This document shows, piece after piece, positions 8,442 through 17,031 of a stretch of DNA of 41,515 bases (position 1 is its first letter; each line of letters begins with the position of its first letter). The stretch comes from Saccharospirillum impatiens DSM 12546 (lineage in GTDB: Bacteria; Pseudomonadota; Gammaproteobacteria; Pseudomonadales; Natronospirillaceae): the NCBI RefSeq assembly GCF_000423605.1, contig NZ_AUIH01000037.1, positions 1-41,515 of the forward strand. The letters run 5' to 3'. Below the pieces are notes generated by a model that did no database searches, was not told the origin of the DNA, and worked only from the letters and a program-made list of their open reading frames with translations. Made by a program: the position numbers and the translations under genes.

Positions 8442-10406
8442 ATGGATATCACACGCCTAATACCCCCCAAGTACCTGCGTCAGGGACTGATCAGCCTGAT
8501 GATAGCCCCCGCGTTGCTTTTGAGTGGTTGCGGCAGCAGCTCCGATGATGGCCCCGGTGAGACCGACGATACAGAAGATACGAGCGATAGCGACCAGGAC
8601 CCGGTCGACAGCCTGACAGCGCCCACGGTATCGGTAAACTACGACAACTGGCGCCTCCATTTCAGCTGGCCGGAAGTAGCCGGTGCAGACTACTACCGCC
8701 TCTTTGAAGATCCGGACAGCATGACTGGCTATACGCAGCTCGGGCCGGATATGACCAGCAATGAATACGTCTACAACATCAACCTCAGCGAAGGAACCGA
8801 TGCCCGGTTTATCGTCGAAGCCTGTGACTCTGAACAATGCCTCGATTCCAGTGAAGTCACATTGGACGCAGTGTCTTCCGGTATTACACCCATCGCCTTC
8901 AGTGGAGATACAGCTCCGGGCATGGGCGGTGCCGTGTTCAGCAGCGACTTTGGCACCTCATTTGATTTCGATGTAAACGACCAGGGTGTCGTTGCCCTGC
9001 TGGGTGTGACCAACCAGACCGACAGCAGCGGCAGTGCCCGCGATGGTGTGTTCACATATGAGTCAGGATCCGGGTTGACCCTCGTGCAAGCTGACGATGC
9101 GACCCTGCCCGAAAGCGATGCCAGCTACAACGGTTTTTACGATGTCTGGATCGCCAACAGCGGCAGCATTCTCTTTGGCGGGTTACTCAATCTTGATAAC
9201 ACCCTGACCGACGATGTTGACGGATTCAATAATGAGGTCCTGTTGCGCAATACCTCCGGTACAACAGCATTATTGGCCCGTGAAGGCGAACCCGCGCGGA
9301 ACGGAACCACCTTCCCGACACTGGACGCCGGCGCCAGTGTCTACTTCAGTGAAAACATCACCACCAACCGGGTTTTTACCAACATCAGCATTAATGCGTC
9401 GGGTGGCATATCCTTTCAACTGGGATCCAACACAGACGCCTTTCGCAGTGATGATGATTCAACCTTCACAGACCCAACGATCTGGTCAATCAAAGAAGAT
9501 GGTACGAAGCTCCAATCGCTGAGTGCCAACCAGACGGAACTCCCGGGAAGTCTTGATATCGCGTCTTTCAGCGCATTCAAACAATACAGCCAGAATGCAG
9601 CAGGCCAGCTAGCTTACGGCCTGGCTCTTGCCAGCCTGCCAAACACCACAAACTCCGGGGTATATGTCCGGGATACAGACGGCTCAATCACCGAAGCAGC
9701 CCGAGAAGCGGGCGGATCGGCCAGCGACTACATTGACCGGCTGCAAGCCGCCACGGTAAAGATCACAGATAACGGAGAGATATTCTACTTCACCCAACGG
9801 AACGTCGCGGGTGTCGGCAACAGAGGCCTTTACACAAACGCAACCGGCACCACCAATACCCGGATCGCCCGCATTGGCCTGCCATTCCTGCTTGAGAATG
9901 GAACCACCCAGGAAATCACCGGCTTCATTGGCGGTGGGCGCTCATTTTCAGCAAGCGACGACGCCGCTGCGTTCCTGGTGAATGCCGGTTTGACCGACAC
10001 CGAAGACGCCTTGATTGTGTGGCAAAACGGCAGCGCAAAGCGTCGTTTCCAGGAGGGCGACCCGGTACGCGCACTGCTGGACAGTTCAACGGTTGATCTC
10101 GATCTGGTGTCCGTTCCGGGAACAGGGCCGCGAATTGAAATGAACGACAGCGGCTGGATTGGTTTTCAGGGGCTCACCGCATTGGGCACTGAAGCGTTGT
10201 TTGCCTCAAGCCCCAATGGGTACACTCGATTGATTGTGCGCGAAGGGCAGCCATTCTCGGTGGACGGTACAGCCTATGGTACGGTCATGGAAGTACTCGA
10301 CTTTCAAATCGACAACGCAGCGACCCTGACCGTGGGTTTGCGTTTTGTCGGCGGCACCAATGGCATTTTCAGTTTCACCCTGTGCGGTGCCGACGAGCCT
10401 TGCTAA
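8442..10406 (+). CDS. Predicted lipoprotein, fibronectin-like domain plus repeat region
   Basis: A 654-residue secreted lipoprotein. The signal peptide ends in the lipobox LLSGC (near residue 30), followed by an acidic linker rich in Asp, Glu, Ser and Thr (about 32-56). A fibronectin type III-like unit follows (about 60-140, with FSWPEVAGADYYRLF). The remainder contains repeats of the kind 'GDTAPGMGGAVFSS' and 'NDQGVVAL', which recall the DUF7453 class of proteins with propeller-like repeats. GAAGGA lies about ten bases before ATG 8442. It is probably on the outer membrane surface. There is no catalytic motif I recognise. A bidirectional hairpin follows the stop. Confidence 0.7.
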   Translation: MDITRLIPPKYLRQGLISLMIAPALLLSGCGSSSDDGPGETDDTEDTSDSDQDPVDSLTAPTVSVNYDNWRLHFSWPEVAGADYYRLFEDPDSMTGYTQLGPDMTSNEYVYNINLSEGTDARFIVEACDSEQCLDSSEVTLDAVSSGITPIAFSGDTAPGMGGAVFSSDFGTSFDFDVNDQGVVALLGVTNQTDSSGSARDGVFTYESGSGLTLVQADDATLPESDASYNGFYDVWIANSGSILFGGLLNLDNTLTDDVDGFNNEVLLRNTSGTTALLAREGEPARNGTTFPTLDAGASVYFSENITTNRVFTNISINASGGISFQLGSNTDAFRSDDDSTFTDPTIWSIKEDGTKLQSLSANQTELPGSLDIASFSAFKQYSQNAAGQLAYGLALASLPNTTNSGVYVRDTDGSITEAAREAGGSASDYIDRLQAATVKITDNGEIFYFTQRNVAGVGNRGLYTNATGTTNTRIARIGLPFLLENGTTQEITGFIGGGRSFSASDDAAAFLVNAGLTDTEDALIVWQNGSAKRRFQEGDPVRALLDSSTVDLDLVSVPGTGPRIEMNDSGWIGFQGLTALGTEALFASSPNGYTRLIVREGQPFSVDGTAYGTVMEVLDFQIDNAATLTVGLRFVGGTNGIFSFTLCGADEPC

Positions 10407-10459
10407 CGAATCGGCCGGCTTGCAGCGGGTTACCAGCTGTACCCGGCCGCACTCGTTTT
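10405..10459. terminator. Bidirectional hairpin between converging genes
   Basis: AACGA/TCGTT and CGGCCGG/CCGGCCG arms (10405-10418 and 10443-10457) enclose a 24-base loop, with a short T-run after it (10456-10459). It spans the gap between the lipoprotein stop and the nitrilase stop. Confidence 0.6.
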
Positions 10460-11300
10460 ACACTTTCTCGGGCACATGCAAAGGCCCGAGACTGCTCAGA
10501 TAACTCGATGAAGCTGTGTACTGAGGGTAGGTTACCCTGGAGTCGCGAAAGCTTTTCAATGGCTGCCCCAGCATCAGAACTCCGCGTTCACGGCTCCGTC
10601 TGACCCGCTCGAGATCAACCACAGTGGTCATTAGTGTCTGACGTTCTCCGGCCTGTTTTAAAACCTCGCCGTCCGGTCCGACAATGATCGACTGACCATT
10701 ACCCAGTGCGCCACAGCTGTTGATGTCGAAAAAATAACATTGGTTAGTGCCCGCACTTGCCCTGGCTATAGACAGCTCCAGATCCCGGTCATCGGTGTTG
10801 GTCAGCGTTGGGTGCAAAATCACCTCGGCCCCCATCGAACACAGTGCGCGTGTCGTTTCCGGAAACCACATATCGTAGCAAATGGACACGCCAAAACGGC
10901 CCACACCTTCGATGTCGAACACGGTATGCTGATCGCCGGCTGAAACGCCTTGCTCATAAGGCAGAAAGGGAAATAGCTTGCGGTGCCTGGCGACCACCTC
11001 GCCTTGCGGATTAATAACGGAAGTCGTGTTGTACACTTCACCTTCGTACAGCTCATATAACGACCCGTTAACCACCCACAGGCCCTGCTTACTCGCCAGT
11101 GAGCAGAAAAAATCCTCTGTCGGGCCCGGCAACGGTTCAGCACTGGCAACCGAGACTCCCTTGGCCGCCAACTCACCCAGCACGACCATGTCGATCCAGG
11201 GAAAACGCCGTTTGGCTCCGGCAACAAGCTGGCTGATGGCTTTCAAATTATCGCCCGTGGTGGCATCGAGCTGGATGCCGGCAATTGCAAACTCTGTCAT
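10458..11300 (-). CDS. Nitrilase-superfamily carbon-nitrogen hydrolase
   Basis: A 280-residue cytoplasmic amidase of the CN-hydrolase family. The catalytic triad is visible: Glu43 (LGELAAKG), Lys108 (RHRKLFPF) and Cys141 (VSICYDMWFPE). Length and motifs fit an aliphatic amidase, omega-amidase or N-carbamoyl hydrolase; substrate cannot be resolved. It is the last gene of the peptide-type ABC operon, overlapping the upstream ATPase gene by four bases, so its substrate is probably the imported compound or a derivative. It would release ammonia or another amine, consistent with nitrogen-type sigma-54 control of the operon. Confidence 0.88.
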   Translation of the reverse strand: MTEFAIAGIQLDATTGDNLKAISQLVAGAKRRFPWIDMVVLGELAAKGVSVASAEPLPGPTEDFFCSLASKQGLWVVNGSLYELYEGEVYNTTSVINPQGEVVARHRKLFPFLPYEQGVSAGDQHTVFDIEGVGRFGVSICYDMWFPETTRALCSMGAEVILHPTLTNTDDRDLELSIARASAGTNQCYFFDINSCGALGNGQSIIVGPDGEVLKQAGERQTLMTTVVDLERVRRSRERGVLMLGQPLKSFRDSRVTYPQYTASSSYLSSLGPLHVPEKV

Positions 11301-12292
11301 GACTGACTCTCCGATACAGGGTAGAAGCAGGCGTAACCGTGGTTTGCCTCCTCCTCGATATAGGGGGGTGCTTCTTTACGGCAACGGTCCGCTGTCGACG
11401 GACATCGCCCGGCAAAGGGACAGCCGTGTGTTACGTTAGGCCGGTCCGAATCTCTGGACATTAACAAGGCAAGCTCGCGACGTTTGCCCGGGGTGATGCT
11501 GGGCACAGCATCAATGAGCGCACGGGTATAGTGATGACGGGGGTTGTCCAGAACCGCTCGGGTTGGACCCGATTCAACCCGATTGCCCAGATACATCACC
11601 ATGATTCGATCGGCAACGAACGAGACAGAACCCAGATCATGTGAAATAAACACCATGCTTAATGAAAGCCGCGTCTTCAGTTCTTTCAAAAGCATCAGAA
11701 TCTGGGCCTGCACGGAGACGTCAAGCGCTGCGGTGGGTTCATCCAGAATCAACAGTTTCGGCTCCTGCGCCAGTGCCCTCGCAAAAGCTATTCGCTGCAG
11801 TTGCCCGCCGGAAAATTCATGGGGGAATCTGTCCAGATGTGGCTCACCCATGCCCACCAGATTCAGGTATTCGATCACCTTTGCACGACGCAGTTTCTTT
11901 CTCTCCCGAAAACCGCTTGCCGCGGCCAGCGCCCCATAGCGAAAAGCCTCTGCGACCAGATCGATTACCTTCATTTTCGGATTCAGCGATGAATACGGGT
12001 CCTGAAATACAATGGCGATACCCTCGTTACGGTGCGCTGAGTTTTCTTCTCCCGGCTGATACAGTTTTCGATCCTGAAACGAAATATCGCCACCGTCAGA
12101 CCGGTCCAGTCCAATCAGCAAGCGGGAAAGCGTGCTTTTGCCACACCCGCTCTCACCAACAACCGCCAGCACTTCGCCATGGGCAATATCCAGATCAACC
12201 GCGTTGACGGCAGTAAAAGGGCCTTTCCGGGTTTGATAGATCTTGGACAGCCCGCGTACTTTTAGGGTATTGAGCATATTGGCCGCTGTCAT
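11297..12292 (-). CDS. Peptide/opine-type ABC transporter ATP-binding protein (DppF-like)
   Basis: A 331-residue ATPase. Walker A GESGCGKS (46-53), a signature FSGGQLQR and Walker B LLILDEPT are present. The C-terminal oligopeptide/dipeptide extension is recognisable by the cysteine block CPFAGRCP. It pairs with the neighbouring DppD-like ATPase to power the importer. Its start overlaps the DppD-like stop by four bases, and its stop overlaps the hydrolase start. Assignment to peptide versus opine or amide transport is open. Confidence 0.92.
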   Translation of the reverse strand: MTAANMLNTLKVRGLSKIYQTRKGPFTAVNAVDLDIAHGEVLAVVGESGCGKSTLSRLLIGLDRSDGGDISFQDRKLYQPGEENSAHRNEGIAIVFQDPYSSLNPKMKVIDLVAEAFRYGALAAASGFRERKKLRRAKVIEYLNLVGMGEPHLDRFPHEFSGGQLQRIAFARALAQEPKLLILDEPTAALDVSVQAQILMLLKELKTRLSLSMVFISHDLGSVSFVADRIMVMYLGNRVESGPTRAVLDNPRHHYTRALIDAVPSITPGKRRELALLMSRDSDRPNVTHGCPFAGRCPSTADRCRKEAPPYIEEEANHGYACFYPVSESQS

Positions 12293-13266
12293 GAGAATTC
12301 AACCTCTTGCTCACTGGTCAAATGACAGCGATAACGCTGCCCATCGTTAAGTGCTCGCACTGGCGGTGACTCATCACACACCGGGAGCCTCCGGTCACAG
12401 CGCTCTTTGAAAGCACAGCCCCGAATCGGCCGGCTGAGGTCCGGTACCTGACCTGAGATATACTCCAGAACCGTTGCACCGCCTCTGATATCGGGTACCG
12501 TTGCCATCAACTTACGGGTATAGGGGTGGGCCGGTGATCTCAGTACATCCGACATCTGACCCGACTCAATTATTTCCCCGGCATACATCACTTCGACGCG
12601 ATCACACAGCGATGCAACCACGCCAAGATCATGGGTAATCAGCAACACAGACAAGCCTTCCTCTCGGGCCAGGCTCTGCAACAATTGCAGGATTTCAGCC
12701 TGCACGATGACGTCAAGCGCCGTGGTGGGTTCATCAGCGATCAACACGCGCGGCTGGCACACCAGCGCCATGGCAATCACCACCCGTTGAATCTGCCCAC
12801 CCGATAGCTGATGCGGGTATTTTTTCAATACCTGCGCCGGGTCGGGCAATTGCACGCGCGACAGTTTATCGAGTAATACAGGAAGCACCGTTTTACGTGA
12901 GACTTTCCCGCTGGCCAGAGCCACGTCAGTCAGTTGCTGTTCAATGGTAAAAAATGGATTCAGGGCCGTCAGTGGGTTCTGAAAAATAATGGCCGCGTGC
13001 TGGCCGGCCAGAGATTTACGATTACCCCGCGGACTCAGCGACTGACTCCGACCGAGCCACTGACATTCTCCCGTTACTTCGGCGGAATCCGGCAGCAAAC
13101 CCATCGTCGCCATAGCCGTCATCGTTTTTCCAGAGCCCGACTCGCCCACCAGCGCAACAATTTCACCCTCATCCAATGACAGTGACACCCCTCTAACCGC
13201 GCGAACCGTTTTGCGAATAGAGGGAAAGCTAACGTTCAGGCCAGTTACCGATAAAAGTGTCGTCAT
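12289..13266 (-). CDS. Peptide/opine-type ABC transporter ATP-binding protein (DppD-like)
   Basis: A 325-residue ATPase. Walker A GESGSGKT (41-48), signature LSGGQIQR, Walker B VLIADEPTTALD and the C-terminal cysteine-containing extension (GCAFKERC) are all present. It overlaps genes on both sides by four bases, so the whole cluster is translationally coupled. It forms the ATPase heterodimer with the DppF-like protein. Confidence 0.92.
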   Translation of the reverse strand: MTTLLSVTGLNVSFPSIRKTVRAVRGVSLSLDEGEIVALVGESGSGKTMTAMATMGLLPDSAEVTGECQWLGRSQSLSPRGNRKSLAGQHAAIIFQNPLTALNPFFTIEQQLTDVALASGKVSRKTVLPVLLDKLSRVQLPDPAQVLKKYPHQLSGGQIQRVVIAMALVCQPRVLIADEPTTALDVIVQAEILQLLQSLAREEGLSVLLITHDLGVVASLCDRVEVMYAGEIIESGQMSDVLRSPAHPYTRKLMATVPDIRGGATVLEYISGQVPDLSRPIRGCAFKERCDRRLPVCDESPPVRALNDGQRYRCHLTSEQEVEFS

Positions 13267-14198
13267 TGCTGGCCCCTCGATTTAGGGTCAAGAATATCCC
13301 TCAGCCCGTCGCCAATCAGATTGACTGCAAGCACCGTCACGAAAATGGCCAGCCCGGGAAATGCCGCCGTCCACCAGTAATCGAGAAACTTTGACCGTGA
13401 CAGAGACACCATCAGCCCCCACTCAATGGCCGGTGGTTTGGCACCGATGCCAATGAAGCTAAGGGACGCTGCCGCCAGAATCGTGTAGCCAAAATCCATT
13501 GACGCTTGAACCAGTGCAGGCGTCCAGGCATTGGGCAAAATGTGTCGCACCAGAATCTTCAGGTGGCTGATGCTCATAGTGCGGGCCGCACTGACATAGA
13601 GGTTGGAGCGAATCGACATCACAGCACCCCGCATAATGCGGGCATACCAGGGAAACCAGGAAATCGCGAGAGCGATCATGGCGTTAATCAGGCTCGGCCC
13701 TAATGCTGCAGTAATCGCGATGGGTAGCAGCAGAGGCGGAAACGCCAGAAAGACATCGGTCAGCCGCATCAGAATCGAATCCAGCCGGCCACCAAAATAC
13801 CCTGACACCAGCCCTATGGGGATACCAATGGCCATGGCGACTGCGATCACGTTGATGCCGATGATCAGCGAGGTTCTGGCACCAAACATCACTCTCGACA
13901 AAATGTCCCGTCCGAGATCGTCGGTTCCCATCCAGTGAGCCCAGCTCGGTCCTTCCAGCTTAACCGAAAAATCAATGTTATTGGGGTCGTAGGGTGCCAG
14001 CCAGGGAGCAAACAACGCAGTCAGCAGAATGATCAGGAACAAACCCAGGCCAAGCACGAACAGTTTGTTGCGGCCGACAAAATCCCCCATCAGGGCAGCA
14101 CGACCCGGTTCGAATGGACCCTCATGGCATTCCGCACCCCGGGTATTGGTTCTGCCCACTGGCATCGTTTCACTGGCTGACGTTTTCGACAAGGTCAT
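13263..14198 (-). CDS. Peptide/opine-type ABC transporter permease (DppC-like)
   Basis: A 311-residue inner-membrane permease. A hydrophilic N-terminal tail of about 45 residues precedes the first membrane helix (LFVLGLGLFLIILLTALF), followed by WMGTDDLGRDILSR, the hallmark of DppC/OppC permeases. The EAA loop lies near AARTMSISHLKILVRHILPN. It overlaps the DppB-like gene by four bases. Confidence 0.92.
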   Translation of the reverse strand: MTLSKTSASETMPVGRTNTRGAECHEGPFEPGRAALMGDFVGRNKLFVLGLGLFLIILLTALFAPWLAPYDPNNIDFSVKLEGPSWAHWMGTDDLGRDILSRVMFGARTSLIIGINVIAVAMAIGIPIGLVSGYFGGRLDSILMRLTDVFLAFPPLLLPIAITAALGPSLINAMIALAISWFPWYARIMRGAVMSIRSNLYVSAARTMSISHLKILVRHILPNAWTPALVQASMDFGYTILAAASLSFIGIGAKPPAIEWGLMVSLSRSKFLDYWWTAAFPGLAIFVTVLAVNLIGDGLRDILDPKSRGQQ

Positions 14199-15211
14199 TT
14201 CAGCTCCAGTCTCGGATCGACCAGGTGATAAAGCAGATCGATAACCAGGTTAAGGGACAGATAAATCACAGCCAGCAACAAGGTTGCGCCCATCACAGCA
14301 GGGAAATCGTTGCGTGTTATTCCCCCCACGGCATACCCGCCCATTCCGGGCCAGTCGAAAATAAATTCAACCACAACAGAGCCACCCAGCATGTAGCCAT
14401 AAGCGAGCCCAATGACCGTTAGCAACGGAATCAGTGTCGCCTTCAGGGCGTACTTGTAATACACCTTACGACTGCCGACCCCGTAAGCCCGGAGCGTGCG
14501 GATGTGATCCTGTTGCAACACCTCAACCATGGTGTTTCGGGTAATCCGGGTAACCACAGCCATCGATGCCATCGCCAGCGTTACCACCGGCAGCACCAGA
14601 TGCAAGGCGGCACTTTTGAACGCCTCCCACTGCCCCGCCAACAAGCTGTCGACCAGATAAAAACCAGTGCGCTGCGCGAACGGAAAATCCAGTGCAATCT
14701 CAGCGTCGATTCGGCCCTGTAATGGAAACCAGCCCAGACGACCGTAGAACACCATTTGCATCAGCATCGCGATCAAAAAAACCGGTAATGCCATACCCGC
14801 GATGGACGTGGTTCTGACAACGTGGTCCGGCCAGGTATTCTGGCGAACAGCAGAAAGCACACCCAACGGAATACCGACAACAATGACAATCGTCAGCGCC
14901 AGCGTGGTGAGCTCGAACGTAGCCCCAAACCGATTAAACAGATCACTGGTTACCGGTTGTCCGGTGCGCAGGCTGGTGCCGAGGTCGCCTTGAGCCAGGT
15001 CTCTTAGATACACCAGAAATTGCACGGCCACCGGTTTATCGAGCCCAAGCTCGGCGCGAGCGGCCTCTATCTGTTCAACCGAGGGGCGATGCCCCAGCAT
15101 CATTTCAACCGGCGACCCGGGCAAAACACGACTCAGCAAGAACGTCAGCGTCAACACACCCAGCAGAATGAAAAACATCTGAACGAGCCGCTGGGCCAGA
15201 TAGGTCTTCAT
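14195..15211 (-). CDS. Peptide/opine-type ABC transporter permease (DppB-like)
   Basis: A 338-residue permease beginning MKTYLAQRLVQM. I placed the start at 15211, where AGGA lies seven bases upstream; a start at 15244 would add 11 residues without a comparable site. The N-terminal helix, the VLPGSPVEMMLG loop and the RAYGVGSRKVYYKYALKATL cytoplasmic loop fit DppB/OppB. It is separated from the binding-protein gene by 83 bases, which contain only weak inverted repeats. Confidence 0.92.
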   Translation of the reverse strand: MKTYLAQRLVQMFFILLGVLTLTFLLSRVLPGSPVEMMLGHRPSVEQIEAARAELGLDKPVAVQFLVYLRDLAQGDLGTSLRTGQPVTSDLFNRFGATFELTTLALTIVIVVGIPLGVLSAVRQNTWPDHVVRTTSIAGMALPVFLIAMLMQMVFYGRLGWFPLQGRIDAEIALDFPFAQRTGFYLVDSLLAGQWEAFKSAALHLVLPVVTLAMASMAVVTRITRNTMVEVLQQDHIRTLRAYGVGSRKVYYKYALKATLIPLLTVIGLAYGYMLGGSVVVEFIFDWPGMGGYAVGGITRNDFPAVMGATLLLAVIYLSLNLVIDLLYHLVDPRLELK

Positions 15212-15294
15212 GGCAGTTTCCTGACGATTGAATGCAGTGAACAAAGGTCCCCCGAGCGCAAGGCCAACAAGCCGAACCGCCCGGAGGTTAGCGA

Positions 15295-16824
15295 CTACTG
15301 TTCGTACAAATCGTAAAAGAAGACGGCATTATAAGCGGGGTTCTCCTGAACCCCGCCAATGTCTGTCGCCCGGGCAACGCGCGATTGAATGTCGGCGTAA
15401 AAAATAGCCACGGCATCGTCAACCAGAATGCGCTGAGCTTCCTCATAATTCTGCACGGCGGCCTCACGATCATAGCCTTCCAGTGCAGCCCCCTCAGTGA
15501 CCAGACGGTCGTACTCCGGGTTTGAATAATGCGACAGGTTGAACAATGTGCTGTCTTCGGTACGGAACAATCCGATCAGCCAGTCGTTCGGTGTGGGATA
15601 GGTTGGCCACCAGGTCATGGATTGAAGATTGGGTGCCGTACTGAGGTCTTTGGCCCGGTTCCAGATAACACCCCAGTCGCCCGGCAACAAATCAACGTCT
15701 ACGCCCACCTGTGCAGCCATCGCCTGAAACAGCAACGCCGAGTTCTTGTAGGCTTCATCGGTGCCGATGTAAGCCATGCTGATCTCCCAGTCAGACTCCG
15801 GGATGCCGGACTCATTCAACAGCTCCCTTGCACGTTCAAGATCAAACGTCGGGTTCTGCAGATCACCATTGTGGCCCCACATGGTTTTAGGAATCGGCCC
15901 TTCGCCCACAGAGGCATGACCATCGTATACTTCGTTCACAACGCTGTCGTAATCCCAAAGGTGGGTAAGCGCCTGACGAAAAGCTCTGTTATCGGTAGGG
16001 TATTTCTGCGTGTTGATCAGGAACTGAGAATTTTTCCAGGACGGTACTGCATAGGAACTGAGGCCCACTTCCTGATCAACCCGATCGACAATATCGGCCG
16101 GTACCAGTGAAATAAAATCGGCTTCACCAGACATCAGCATCTGCACCTGAGTGGCGTTTTCAGTTACAACGCGCAAGATAACACGGTCGTACTGATTGGC
16201 CTCCCAGCCCCCCCAATACTGATCAAACGCTTCCAACACCACCTGCTGACCCTGAGACCACTGGCGCACCTGATAAGGGCCCGTACCGGCGGCGTTACCC
16301 TCATTGAACCAGTCAGTCCCTTGCTCGGCAGCATCCGGTGAATAGATATAGGCGCCGTACTGTGACGACGCGATCAGATCAATCGGTTGTGGGGTTTCGG
16401 TGGTGATCACTAACTCATGGGTGTCGATGGCTTCAATGCTCTCAACACCTGCCCAGATGTACCAGGCGCCCTGGCGCATTTCCCGGGTACGATCCAGAGA
16501 CAGTTTGGCGGCTTCTGCGTTGAAAGGTGTCCCATCCTGAAACGTCACACCTTCACGCAGGGTAAACGTCCAACTAAGTCCATCGTCCGACACGGACCAA
16601 TCGGTAGCGAGTGCCGGTGTGAATCGCTCGTCGGCACCTTCAGGGTTATACCAAAGCAGCGGTTCATACACGTTTGCCAGCATCACCACTTCCAGTGAAA
16701 AAGCGGCAGCCGGATCCCAGTCTTTAATATCGCCATACATGGCATAGGTGAGTGTGCGGGCATGAGCTACCGTCAGGGACAAGCTAATAGCGACCCCCAA
16801 CAACAGAATCTTGATGGCTTTCAT
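15295..16824 (-). CDS. Family 5 extracellular solute-binding protein
   Basis: A 509-residue periplasmic binding protein of the peptide/opine/nickel class (SBP_bac_5). The signal peptide runs to about residue 22 (SLTVAHA). Family hallmarks are DGLSWTFTLREGVTFQDGTPF near residue 80 and AAGTGPYQV in the second lobe. AGGAGG lies seven bases before the ATG. It is the first gene after the sigma-54 promoter. The ligand is unknown; the cotranscribed amidase hints at an amide- or nitrile-bearing compound. Confidence 0.93.
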   Translation of the reverse strand: MKAIKILLLGVAISLSLTVAHARTLTYAMYGDIKDWDPAAAFSLEVVMLANVYEPLLWYNPEGADERFTPALATDWSVSDDGLSWTFTLREGVTFQDGTPFNAEAAKLSLDRTREMRQGAWYIWAGVESIEAIDTHELVITTETPQPIDLIASSQYGAYIYSPDAAEQGTDWFNEGNAAGTGPYQVRQWSQGQQVVLEAFDQYWGGWEANQYDRVILRVVTENATQVQMLMSGEADFISLVPADIVDRVDQEVGLSSYAVPSWKNSQFLINTQKYPTDNRAFRQALTHLWDYDSVVNEVYDGHASVGEGPIPKTMWGHNGDLQNPTFDLERARELLNESGIPESDWEISMAYIGTDEAYKNSALLFQAMAAQVGVDVDLLPGDWGVIWNRAKDLSTAPNLQSMTWWPTYPTPNDWLIGLFRTEDSTLFNLSHYSNPEYDRLVTEGAALEGYDREAAVQNYEEAQRILVDDAVAIFYADIQSRVARATDIGGVQENPAYNAVFFYDLYEQ

Positions 16825-16906
16825 GGAGAATCCTCCTAATTATTATGTCAAGAAATAGGGTCCGCGCAGTGAAAGACGGTTAGCCGAGCCCTGTCCCGGT
16901 AGAGAT

Positions 16907-16923
16907 AGCAAGGAAGGTGCCAA
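16907..16923 (-). promoter_or_regulatory. Sigma-54 (-24/-12) promoter of the ABC-hydrolase operon
   Basis: Read on the minus strand the sequence is TTGGCACCTTCCTTGCT, an almost exact match to the sigma-54 consensus YTGGCAC-N5-TTGCW. The GG and GC elements have the expected spacing. It lies about 83 bases before the binding-protein ATG, which is itself preceded by a strong AGGAGG. The presence of an enhancer-binding protein gene just upstream supports it. Confidence 0.88.
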
Positions 16924-16987
16924 AGAACTCAGATTGCTTTTTTCCTTTAGAAACAATGCCTTGTGAAAACCATTGAGGAACAGAGTG

Positions 16988-17031
16988 TATTAATAAATGA
17001 ATAGTCAACACATTATATTCATTTTTGAATA
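16988..17031. promoter_or_regulatory. Two enhancer sites, TATTC-N6-GAATA type
   Basis: TATTC-ATTTTT-GAATA at 17016-17031 is a perfect 5-6-5 inverted repeat; TATTA-ATAAAT-GAATA at 16988-17003 is the same with one mismatch. Centres are 28 bp apart and about 100-130 bp upstream of the predicted sigma-54 start, the usual enhancer distance. The first site overlaps the 3' end of the regulator gene. The N6 spacing resembles the TyrR box layout. Confidence 0.65.

Noticed and set aside
15529-16110. Plus-strand frame of 193 codons
   Set aside because: Antisense shadow of the solute-binding protein gene.
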